From NCBI RefSeq assembly GCF_023805255.1, contig NZ_JAMSCK010000004.1, positions 186,001 through 250,000 of the forward strand: DNA of 64,000 bases, written 5' to 3'. Origin of the DNA: Gramella jeungdoensis. Lineage in GTDB: Bacteria; Bacteroidota; Bacteroidia; Flavobacteriales; Flavobacteriaceae. The position numbers and the translations under genes were made by a program. The stretch's first letter is position 1, and each line of letters starts with the position of its first letter. Shown here one piece after another: positions 1-7,731 of the stretch. The notes beneath the pieces were generated by a model that had not been told where the DNA came from, made no database searches, and was given only the letters and a program-made list of their open reading frames with translations.

Positions 1-301
1 CGATCTCTACAGCTTTTTCCAGGAACCATTCGTACCTATCATTCATTTTGGTAGGAGCTACTATCATATGGAGATAATAGGGAGGTGGTGGCTGTTTTTC
101 TGCTGAACTAATTCTGGCTATACATTGTTTAAGATCGGCCTGGATGATTTCTGCGGTAAAAACAAATCCTTTCCCATTGGTAATATTCAGAATATCTCCT
201 TCTTTTTTGCGAAGCACCTTGACAATATGCTTGCTCTCGTCCCGCTGAAAAACAACCTGTTTATCTTTTTCTGAAATGTCTGGATTAAAGAATAACTGCA
301 T
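1..301 (-). CDS. rsmE: 16S rRNA (uracil1498-N3)-methyltransferase RsmE, N-terminal part
   Basis: Only the first 100 codons are present; the frame runs off the left edge. RsmE uses S-adenosylmethionine to methylate N3 of U1498 in 16S rRNA. The visible part is the N-terminal PUA-like RNA-binding domain, with the family signature HIVKVLRKKEGD near residue 25, followed by the start of the SPOUT domain at PPPPYYLHMIVAPTK and the family-typical WFLEKAVEI at the edge. The ATG lies 1 bp past the tsaD stop codon, so the two genes are almost certainly co-transcribed, tsaD first. Identification rests on motif memory over a partial protein; the SAM-binding knot is outside the window. Confidence 0.85.
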   Translation of the reverse strand, partial: MQLFFNPDISEKDKQVVFQRDESKHIVKVLRKKEGDILNITNGKGFVFTAEIIQADLKQCIARISSAEKQPPPPYYLHMIVAPTKMNDRYEWFLEKAVEI

Positions 302-302
302 C

Positions 303-1325
303 TTAAAATTTATATCGGGATTGGGCAGTAATGGAATAATCGGCGAAATCTTTCTTCAGGTATTTATGATATCCTGCAATCCCAATCATGGCAGCGTTGT
401 CGGTGGTATATTCAAACTTAGGGATATAGCATTTCCAGCCCCATTTCTTTTCAGCATCTTTCAGCGCCTGTCTTATACCACTATTGGCTGAAACCCCTCC
501 ACCTATAGCAACCTGATTTATTCCGGTCTCCTTAACGGCCTTTTTCAGTTTATCCATCAATATTCCAATAATGGTATACTGAATTGACGCACATATATCT
601 TTAAGGTTCTTTTCAATGAATTCAGGATCGTTCTTTGTCTCTCTCTGAACAAAATATAGAACGGCTGTTTTAAAACCACTAAAACTGAAATTGAGTCCGT
701 CCACTTTTGGTTTGGGAAATTTGAAAGCTTTTGGGTTTCCTTCTTTTGCATATTTGTCTACCAGTGGTCCACCGGGATAGGGAAGCCCGAGTATTTTGGC
801 ACTTTTATCAAATGCCTCACCAACTGCATCATCGGTAGTTTCACCGATCACTTCCATTTCAAAATAATCGGTCACCTTTACAATTTGTGTGTGCCCTCCA
901 CTTATGGTCATGGCAAGGAAGGGAAATTCGGGTTTGTCATATCCATCTTCTTCAATAAAATGTGCCAGGATATGAGCCTGCATGTGATTTACCTCAATTA
1001 ACGGAATATTTAAACCCATCGCCAGTGACTTCGCGAAAGAGGTTCCAACAAGCAGCGATCCCATAAGCCCGGGGCCCCTTGTAAAAGCAATTGCAGAAAC
1101 ATCTTTTTTAACGATATTTGCCTTCGCCAGTGCCTGGTGGATTACCGGAACTATATTTTGCTGGTGTGCCCTGGAAGCCAGTTCGGGTACCACACCTCCA
1201 TATTGTTGATGAACTTCCTGAGTTGCAACAATATTAGAAAGTATTTTTCCGTTGCAGAGTACAGCAGCAGCGGTGTCATCACAGGATGATTCAATGGCGA
1301 GAATATTTATTTTTTGATCTGGCAT
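303..1325 (-). CDS. tsaD: tRNA N6-adenosine threonylcarbamoyltransferase TsaD
   Basis: TsaD transfers the threonylcarbamoyl group onto A37 of ANN-decoding tRNAs, working with TsaB, TsaE and TsaC in the cytoplasm. The 340-residue length is typical. An ASKHA fold starts at ILAIESSCDDTAAAV. The two metal-binding histidines are H114 and H118 in NHMQAH. Further family motifs are GGHTQIV, the GEAFDKSAKILGLPYPGGP loop and the C-terminal GGGVSANSGIR and TDNAAMIG. The ATG start fits the usual N-terminus. It precedes rsmE by 1 bp and diverges from tamB across a 91-bp gap that holds a candidate promoter. Function is secure from conserved motifs. Confidence 0.97.
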   Translation of the reverse strand: MPDQKINILAIESSCDDTAAAVLCNGKILSNIVATQEVHQQYGGVVPELASRAHQQNIVPVIHQALAKANIVKKDVSAIAFTRGPGLMGSLLVGTSFAKSLAMGLNIPLIEVNHMQAHILAHFIEEDGYDKPEFPFLAMTISGGHTQIVKVTDYFEMEVIGETTDDAVGEAFDKSAKILGLPYPGGPLVDKYAKEGNPKAFKFPKPKVDGLNFSFSGFKTAVLYFVQRETKNDPEFIEKNLKDICASIQYTIIGILMDKLKKAVKETGINQVAIGGGVSANSGIRQALKDAEKKWGWKCYIPKFEYTTDNAAMIGIAGYHKYLKKDFADYSITAQSRYKF

Positions 1326-1361
1326 CTGAAATTATTGGACATAGAAGTTGTAAATTAGACG

Positions 1362-1388
1362 CAAAGTTAAAACATAATAACGTATCAA
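1362..1388 (-). promoter_or_regulatory. candidate Bacteroidota promoter for tsaD-rsmE
   Basis: Read on the minus strand, a TAACTTTG element (complement 1362-1369) matches the Bacteroidota -7 consensus TAnnTTTG. A TTG lies 16 bp further upstream, slightly closer than the usual 17-19 bp. The predicted transcript would start near 1355 and give tsaD a leader of about 30 nt. The call is from motif matching only. Confidence 0.5.
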
Positions 1389-1416
1389 AAAATTCTGGAA
1401 AATACTAACTAAAACA

Positions 1417-4400
1417 GTGGTCGCACTGATTTTGTTATTCATAATTTTATTGATAGTATTTTCCATTCCTGCAGTACAAACATCTGTAGCTAAAAGACTT
1501 ACTGATTCCCTTCGCGAGAAGAGCGATGTAAATATTTCAATTGGGCGGGTGTCACTTAGTTATTTTGGGAATGTGAGACTCAATGAAATATATGTAGAGG
1601 ATCATCATGCCGATACATTATTTACCGCAGATGAAATACGCTCTTCTATTATTAGCTTTACTAATCTGATAAATAATTCACCCGATCTGGGTAATACGCG
1701 TATAGAAGGTCTTAACATGAAAATGAGGCGTTACGAAGGGGAAGATAAGGACAATCTTGGTGTATTAATTGAAAAACTTAGAAAGGAACCCAAAGGGGAT
1801 TCAACCCATTTCGAATTACATGCCGATAATGTTCAGATCGTGAATAGCCGTTATAGTTATTTTGATGAAAATCTGGATACTCCCGACGTACTTGTACTTG
1901 ACAGTCTGAATATTTATGCTAACCAGCTAAGGATAGACGATGAAAATATTGATATAGACATAGGAAGTCTTAAAGGTTATGAGCACAGGGGCATCCAGAT
2001 TGACAACCTGTCTACAAAGTTTCATTACGATCCTACTGAAATGAATCTAGTGGATATGAGCCTGCAAACCCCGGGCTCGCTGGTTAAAGCCGATCTTTAT
2101 TTTAACTATGACCAGGGTGATTTTTCAGATTTTGAGAATCTGGTTCAGGTAGAGGCCGATTTCAGGCAAAGTGTGCTGTCCAGCAACGACCTGCAGGCGT
2201 TTTATGATGGTTTTGGAGATGACCAGGTTGTTAATTTCAAAACAAAACTTACCGGTACACTCAACGATTTCCATTTGGAAGGCTTTGAATTAGAAGGGCT
2301 CGACCGCACCACTATCTATGGTAATTTCCAGATCAAGAATTCTTTCTCAAAAGAAGCGGATACCTTTAGCATGGACGGAAGTTTTTCTGACTTTAACACC
2401 AATTATTACGATATGGTGAACTTTCTGCCTGGCCCGTTACTCGGTAAACTTCCGGAAAGCCTTAGGGAATTTGGAAATGTCAATCTAAAAGGAAATACTT
2501 ACGTTACCACTTCCTCCCTTGATGCCGATGTATATCTTAACAGTCAGTTAGGTTCGGCAGATGCCGACTTTATTCTGAAGAACTTTAATAGTTCACAAAG
2601 ATCTACTTATAAAGGAAGGCTGGTGTTTAGAGATATTAATATCGGGCGGATTACCGAAAATGAAAAACTGGGGAAAACCACCTTTGATATAGACTTTGAT
2701 GGTGGTGGTTTTGACAGGGAGCATTTGAATACTCAGTTAAAAGGTAGTATTTCTAAGATTCAGTATAATGGTTATACTTATTCCAATATCAGAGTTATAG
2801 GAAATCTTCGAAATCCTGTGTTCAATGGATATTTTGTTTCCCGGGATCCGAATTTGCAGATGGAATTCAATGGACTCGCCGATGTCTCTGAAGATATTAA
2901 TGTTTACGACTTTGAGGCCTCGGTACAATATGCAGACCTTAATACTTTGAACTTCGTAGACCGTGATAGTATTTCGGTTTTTAAGGGAGATATCATCATG
3001 AATATGAAAGGCACTAATATAGATGACGCCTTTGGGGATATTCTTTTGTTAAATACTTCCTACCGAAACCAGGATGATCTCTATTACTTCGATGACCTGA
3101 ATATTTCGTCAAGTTTTGAAGGCCCGGTTAGAACCATCAGCATCCAGTCTCCTGATGTGATAAATGGAGAAGTAACCGGAATTTTCAAAATAAACGAGGT
3201 AGGAGCCCTTTTCCAGAACTCCCTTGGAAGCATTTACACTAATTACAAGCCACGTACTATCACGACCAACCAGTATATGGAGTTCGATTTTGATATTTAT
3301 AATCAGATAGTGGAAGTTTTCTATCCTGAAATAGAACTGGCTCCCAATACTTTTATTCGCGGCAGGGTAGAATCAGATGAATCTGAATTCAAACTTACTT
3401 TCAGATCACCACGCATCGATGTCTTTGATAATATGATTGAAGAAGTAAACCTTCAGGTAGATAATACCAACCCGATTTATAATACATTCTTCGAGGCCGA
3501 TAGCGTGGCGACCGATCTTTACAATTTTTCAGAATTCAGTTTTATCAATGTAACACAAAGGGATACTCTTTTTATTCGATCTGAATTTCAGGGAGGCAAG
3601 AACAATAATGATGTCTTTAACCTGAACCTTTTTCATACCATCAATGAGAACAGTAAATCTGTAGTGGGTATTCAGAGGTCGGACTTCAAATTCAAGGATA
3701 AGGTCTGGTATCTTAATGAGTCCGGTAACAGGAGCAATAAGATAATTTTTGACAATAAGTTCCGGGATCTTCAAATAGATTCCCTCGTTATGAGCCATAA
3801 TAATGAAGAGATAAGACTAAGAGGAGAAATGAGGGATTCCACATACAAAAACTTTAAGATGCAGTTTGTAAATGTGGATATAGATAAGATAACACCAGAA
3901 ATTGACAGTCTGAACCTTGCCGGTACTCTCAATGGAGATCTGGATCTTTTACAGGAAGAAGGTGCCTATTACCCAAATACCAATATGACCATAGATTCTC
4001 TCAGGGTTAATGATATATACCTTGGGCATTTGAAGATGGACGTGGAAGGAAATGAAGACCTAACCAATTATTCTGTTTATAGTGTTCTTAAAAAAGATGG
4101 TTTTGAGTCCCTTTCTACAATTGGAGATATTAACGTCTCGGGTAATGAGCCAACCATAGATCTGGAGGTTAATCTCAACCGGTTGAATATGGGAATTTTC
4201 ACACCTCTGGGTGCCGATGTTCTTACCGATATAAGGGGTTTTGCCACCGGTAGAGCCTTTGTGACAGGTAATTATAAGAATCCTGATTTTTCCGGAAATC
4301 TGGAACTGAGCAAGGCCGGTTTACGCATCCCGTATTTAAATGTTGATATAGATTTTCAGGATAAGGCCAGGGTAGATCTTACCAAGCAGCAATTCGTGTT

Positions 4401-5835
4401 CGAAAATATTGGAATTATAGATACAAAATATAGGACTCGGGGAATTCTGGATGGGACCATTTCCCATCGTAATTTTTCAGAATGGTTCCTGGATCTCGAT
4501 CTGCGATCTAACAGGATGCTTGTTCTTGATACCGAAGCTGATGAGGATGCTCTTTATTACGGGACTGCTTTTATTGACGGGGAGGCTACTATCAAAGGAC
4601 CTACAGATGAACTTGTTATTGATGTGAACGCGGCTACCGAAAGAGGAACGGTCTTCAAAATTCCTTTGAGTGATACAGAGTCGGTGGGGGATAATTCTTT
4701 TATCAGATTCCTGAGTCCCGAGGAGAAAGCTGCACGTCTGGCTGGCCAGGAAATTGAGATTCCCGAGGTGAAAGGAATTGAGATGATCTTTGATCTTGAT
4801 ATTACCAATGAGGCCGAAGTAGAGGTCGTGGTTGATAAAACGAGCGGAAGTACACTTAGGGGGCGTGGAGCAGGTAGTTTATTATTGGAGATAAACACGA
4901 ATGGTAAATTTAATATGTGGGGGGACTTCATTGTATATGAAGGGGTATATAACTTCAAATACGCAGGACTTGTTCAAAAGGTCTTTAAGGTGGAATCTGG
5001 AGGAAGTATCAACTGGGATGGAGACCCAATGGACGCCCAGCTGGATGTGAGTGCGGTATACTCCCTGAATGCAAACCCTGCGGTATTGCTTGAAAATCCT
5101 TCAGTGAACAGAAAGATACCTGTAGATGTGGTGATCAATCTTCAGGGGCAGATAGAACAGCCAGATATTAGTTTTGATATTGATTTTCCGAATGCCAGTT
5201 CTACGGTAAAATCGGAATTGCAATATAGGATAGATGACCGTGCGAGTAAGGAATTACAGGCTCTTTTCCTAGTTACCCAGGGAACATTCTATAGCGAGTT
5301 TGGTTTGCGTGGGGCCGCGATATACGGTACTCTTGCTGAACGTGCTTCCAGCATCGTAAATGATATTTTTGCCGATGACGATGGTAAGTTCCAGGTGGGG
5401 GTTAATTATGTGCAGGGTGACCGCACGCCCGATCAGCAAACAGTGGATAGATTCGGTCTTACCCTGTCCACACAGATTTCAGACAGGGTGATAATAAATG
5501 GCCAGGTAGGTGTTCCAATAGGAGGAATAACGGAATCTGTGATTATTGGCGACCTGGAGATCGATTTCCTTCTGAATGAAGATGGAACTCTACGAGCTAA
5601 GGTATTTAATCGTGAAAGTAATATTCAGTTTATAGGAGAGGAAATCGGCTTTACCCAGGGTATCGGTTTATCATATTCTGTAGATTTTGATACATTCAAA
5701 GAACTAATAAGAAAGATCGTAAATACCGAAATAGTTAAGACAGCAGCCGAAGAACAGGAAGAGGAATCTGCCAAATCTCTCGCTCCAGATTATATTAATT
5801 TTCCATCCAGCAGCGGGGCAGATCAGAAATTTTAA
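1417..5835 (+). CDS. tamB: Translocation and assembly module protein TamB (DUF490 family)
   Basis: This 1472-residue protein has one N-terminal membrane anchor (about residues 3-20) and then a very long repetitive beta-rich body. It ends in the conserved TamB (DUF490) domain, roughly residues 1000-1450, with features such as GGSINWDGDP and TFYSEFGLRG. TamB-type proteins form a hydrophobic beta-groove spanning the periplasm and move lipids or help outer-membrane protein insertion. It diverges from tsaD, a common flavobacterial arrangement. The start is doubtful: the first canonical codon is GTG at 1417, but the frame stays open back to a stop at 1378-1380. The 11 codons from ATC at 1384 encode a lysine-rich stretch (IKKFWKILTKT) that would suit the cytoplasmic side of the anchor. 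I list the GTG start, but the true N-terminus may lie upstream. Confidence 0.88.
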   Translation: MVALILLFIILLIVFSIPAVQTSVAKRLTDSLREKSDVNISIGRVSLSYFGNVRLNEIYVEDHHADTLFTADEIRSSIISFTNLINNSPDLGNTRIEGLNMKMRRYEGEDKDNLGVLIEKLRKEPKGDSTHFELHADNVQIVNSRYSYFDENLDTPDVLVLDSLNIYANQLRIDDENIDIDIGSLKGYEHRGIQIDNLSTKFHYDPTEMNLVDMSLQTPGSLVKADLYFNYDQGDFSDFENLVQVEADFRQSVLSSNDLQAFYDGFGDDQVVNFKTKLTGTLNDFHLEGFELEGLDRTTIYGNFQIKNSFSKEADTFSMDGSFSDFNTNYYDMVNFLPGPLLGKLPESLREFGNVNLKGNTYVTTSSLDADVYLNSQLGSADADFILKNFNSSQRSTYKGRLVFRDINIGRITENEKLGKTTFDIDFDGGGFDREHLNTQLKGSISKIQYNGYTYSNIRVIGNLRNPVFNGYFVSRDPNLQMEFNGLADVSEDINVYDFEASVQYADLNTLNFVDRDSISVFKGDIIMNMKGTNIDDAFGDILLLNTSYRNQDDLYYFDDLNISSSFEGPVRTISIQSPDVINGEVTGIFKINEVGALFQNSLGSIYTNYKPRTITTNQYMEFDFDIYNQIVEVFYPEIELAPNTFIRGRVESDESEFKLTFRSPRIDVFDNMIEEVNLQVDNTNPIYNTFFEADSVATDLYNFSEFSFINVTQRDTLFIRSEFQGGKNNNDVFNLNLFHTINENSKSVVGIQRSDFKFKDKVWYLNESGNRSNKIIFDNKFRDLQIDSLVMSHNNEEIRLRGEMRDSTYKNFKMQFVNVDIDKITPEIDSLNLAGTLNGDLDLLQEEGAYYPNTNMTIDSLRVNDIYLGHLKMDVEGNEDLTNYSVYSVLKKDGFESLSTIGDINVSGNEPTIDLEVNLNRLNMGIFTPLGADVLTDIRGFATGRAFVTGNYKNPDFSGNLELSKAGLRIPYLNVDIDFQDKARVDLTKQQFVFENIGIIDTKYRTRGILDGTISHRNFSEWFLDLDLRSNRMLVLDTEADEDALYYGTAFIDGEATIKGPTDELVIDVNAATERGTVFKIPLSDTESVGDNSFIRFLSPEEKAARLAGQEIEIPEVKGIEMIFDLDITNEAEVEVVVDKTSGSTLRGRGAGSLLLEINTNGKFNMWGDFIVYEGVYNFKYAGLVQKVFKVESGGSINWDGDPMDAQLDVSAVYSLNANPAVLLENPSVNRKIPVDVVINLQGQIEQPDISFDIDFPNASSTVKSELQYRIDDRASKELQALFLVTQGTFYSEFGLRGAAIYGTLAERASSIVNDIFADDDGKFQVGVNYVQGDRTPDQQTVDRFGLTLSTQISDRVIINGQVGVPIGGITESVIIGDLEIDFLLNEDGTLRAKVFNRESNIQFIGEEIGFTQGIGLSYSVDFDTFKELIRKIVNTEIVKTAAEEQEEESAKSLAPDYINFPSSSGADQKF

Positions 5836-5868
5836 TAATTATTTAATTCTCATTCATTTCTATCCCTT

Positions 5869-5876
5869 TAAATTTG
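5869..5876 (+). promoter_or_regulatory. candidate -7 element for pfkA-mgsA
   Basis: TAAATTTG matches the Bacteroidota -7 consensus TAnnTTTG exactly. No clear TTG lies 17-19 bp upstream, so only half of the promoter is recognisable. A start near 5883 would give pfkA a leader of about 64 nt. Confidence 0.45.
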
Positions 5877-5946
5877 AGTAAGAAGTAGAGGGACCAACTG
5901 ATTTATTTAAATTAGTTCGTAGATTTATTCTCAATTAAATTTTTTT

Positions 5947-6933
5947 ATGGCTAAAAGAGTAAGACGTATTGGAGTAATGACATCCGGAGGTGATTCCCCG
6001 GGGATGAATGCTGCCATCAGGGCTGTTGTAAGAGCATGTGCATATTATCATACCGATTGTATAGGTTATTACCGCGGTTATCAGGGAATGATCAATGGTG
6101 AATCTATTAAACTGAATGCACGAAGTGTTCGAAATATTGTCAACCAGGGAGGTACTATTCTTCAGAGTGCTCGATCTAAAGCTTTTCTCACAGAAGAGGG
6201 AAGGGCGAGGGCAGCCGAAAACCTCAAAAAGGATGAAGTTGATGGGATGATATTGATAGGAGGAGATGGAACTTTTCGTGGCGGACAGGTCTTTAGTAAG
6301 GAGCACGGCATTTCTGTGATTGGAGTTCCAGGAACCATAGATAATGATATTTTCGGTACCAACTACGCTATAGGATATGATACCGCGCTGAACACCGTGG
6401 TTGAAGCAATAGATAAAATAAGGGATACCGCCAGTTCACATAACCGACTTTTCTTTGTGGAAGTTATGGGGCGTGACGCTGGATTTATAGCACTAAACAG
6501 CGGAATTGGTGCTGGTGCTGAAGAAATCCTGATTCCTGAAGAAAATCTCGGTCTGGAAAGGTTGCTGGAATCTCTGGAAAGAAGTAGGCGTGCCGGAAAA
6601 ACCTCCAGTATAGTGGTCGTTTCAGAAGGAGATAAGATAGGTAAGAATGTATTTGAACTTGCAGATTATGTAAAGGAGAACCTTCCAAATTATGATGCAC
6701 GGGTGACAGTTCTGGGACATATTCAACGTGGAGGAAGGCCCAGCTGTTTTGACAGGGTGCTGGCCAGCCGTCTGTCGGTAAAGGCAGTGGAGCTTTTGCT
6801 TGACGGAAAGAAAGACCTGATGGTAGGAATGCTTAATAACGAAATTGAATCCTGTAGTCTGGACCGGGCTCTAAAAGGAAAGCACAACATCAATAAGGAG
6901 CTTCTTAAAATTTCAGAAATCTTATCTACTTAA
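5947..6933 (+). CDS. pfkA: ATP-dependent 6-phosphofructokinase
   Basis: PfkA phosphorylates fructose 6-phosphate to fructose 1,6-bisphosphate, the committed step of glycolysis. The 328-residue length is typical of bacterial PFK-A. Visible motifs are the N-terminal nucleotide loop [15 protein letters not shown] (about 11-25), GGDGT (105-109), PGTIDND (128-134) with the catalytic aspartates, and [18 protein letters not shown], with Gly rather than Asp before the Thr, points to ATP and not pyrophosphate as donor; this is family knowledge. The C-terminal [18 protein letters not shown] is the fructose-6-phosphate site. mgsA starts 1 bp after its stop, so the two are surely co-transcribed. Confidence 0.97.
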   Translation: MAKRVRRIGVMTSGGDSPGMNAAIRAVVRACAYYHTDCIGYYRGYQGMINGESIKLNARSVRNIVNQGGTILQSARSKAFLTEEGRARAAENLKKDEVDGMILIGGDGTFRGGQVFSKEHGISVIGVPGTIDNDIFGTNYAIGYDTALNTVVEAIDKIRDTASSHNRLFFVEVMGRDAGFIALNSGIGAGAEEILIPEENLGLERLLESLERSRRAGKTSSIVVVSEGDKIGKNVFELADYVKENLPNYDARVTVLGHIQRGGRPSCFDRVLASRLSVKAVELLLDGKKDLMVGMLNNEIESCSLDRALKGKHNINKELLKISEILST

Positions 6934-6934
6934 T

Positions 6935-7303
6935 ATGAAGACGATAGCGATAATTGCCCACGACGGGAAGAAACCTGAAATGGTTCAATTTCTTAATGAA
7001 AGCAAAGAGGTCCTGGACTCTAAACAGATTAATCTTATTGCTACCGGAACCACAGGCTCCAAGACTGAGGCCGCCGGATATAAAGTAGATAAATTACTAT
7101 CAGGACCTTTGGGTGGTGATGCCCAGATCGCAGCAAGGATTGCAGAGGGGCTCGTGGATATGGTGATCTTTTTCCGTGATCCTTTAGACAAACATCCTCA
7201 TGAACCTGATATCTTTATGCTTATGAGATTATGCGATGTGCATGATGTACCGCTGGCTACAAATCCTGCAACGGCCAGACTGCTTATTAAAGGGCTGGAA
7301 TAA
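6935..7303 (+). CDS. mgsA: Methylglyoxal synthase
   Basis: MgsA converts dihydroxyacetone phosphate to methylglyoxal and phosphate, bypassing lower glycolysis. The 122-residue protein is shorter than the 152-residue E. coli enzyme but keeps the core: the phosphate-binding ATGTTGSKT (37-45), [14 protein letters not shown] with catalytic Asp62, and [12 protein letters not shown] with Asp82, His89 and Asp92 matching E. coli Asp91, His98 and Asp101. It ends with the usual [10 protein letters not shown]. Its position 1 bp after pfkA suggests the glycolytic entry step and the phosphate-releasing bypass are expressed together. It converges on ridA with 1 bp between the stops. Confidence 0.95.
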   Translation: MKTIAIIAHDGKKPEMVQFLNESKEVLDSKQINLIATGTTGSKTEAAGYKVDKLLSGPLGGDAQIAARIAEGLVDMVIFFRDPLDKHPHEPDIFMLMRLCDVHDVPLATNPATARLLIKGLE

Positions 7304-7304
7304 G

Positions 7305-7688
7305 TTAAGATTTTATAGCGATAGCGCTGATCTCCACATTTACGAATTTAGGGAGATTAGCTACTTCAACGGTCTCTCTTGCCGGTGCATTTTCAGAATC
7401 GAAATAGCGGCCATATACTTCGTTTATCTGACCGAAATTATTCATGTCACTTATGAAGATGGAGGTCTTCACGATATTATCCATTCCTAAACCGGCTTCT
7501 TGAAGAATCGCTTTTAGGTTTTCCAGAACCTGAACGGTTTCCGTTTCGAGGTCATTTGTTTTGAGATCTCCTGTCTTAGGATCTAATGCGATCTGCCCCG
7601 AAACATAAAGCGTGTTTCCGGCAAAAACTGCCTGGTTATACGGACCTATTGGAGCCGGGGCGTTGTTGGTTTTAATTATTTTTTTCAT
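7305..7688 (-). CDS. ridA: RidA family enamine/imine deaminase
   Basis: RidA proteins hydrolyse reactive 2-aminoacrylate and related enamines released by PLP enzymes. The 127-residue length is standard. The N-terminal KTNNAPAPIGPYNQAV is diagnostic. The C-terminal NAPARETVEVANLP contains the arginine that binds the substrate carboxylate, and VNVEISAIAI closes the barrel. It lies downstream of lptD on the same strand, 43 bp from the lptD stop, and may share its transcript. The spacer contains three copies of a 7-bp repeat. Confidence 0.95.
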   Translation of the reverse strand: MKKIIKTNNAPAPIGPYNQAVFAGNTLYVSGQIALDPKTGDLKTNDLETETVQVLENLKAILQEAGLGMDNIVKTSIFISDMNNFGQINEVYGRYFDSENAPARETVEVANLPKFVNVEISAIAIKS

Positions 7689-7710
7689 GATTATATAGTT
7701 TTAATCCTTC

Positions 7711-7731
7711 TAAAGTCTAAAGTCTAAAGTC
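7711..7731. repeat. three tandem copies of the heptamer TAAAGTC
   Basis: TAAAGTC occurs at 7711-7717, 7718-7724 and 7725-7731 without interruption, filling half of the spacer between the lptD stop and the ridA start. It is directly visible. A role (mRNA spacer, slippage site, protein binding) cannot be assigned from the sequence. Confidence 0.9.

Noticed and set aside
4557-4958. 133-codon minus-strand ORF inside tamB
   Set aside because: Antisense to the conserved TamB domain; no independent evidence.
5935-6306. 123-codon minus-strand ORF over the start of pfkA
   Set aside because: pfkA motifs are intact on the plus strand throughout; the antisense frame has no family features.
7711-7731. 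CRISPR-like array
   Set aside because: The 7-bp units are contiguous with no spacers; no cas gene in the window.
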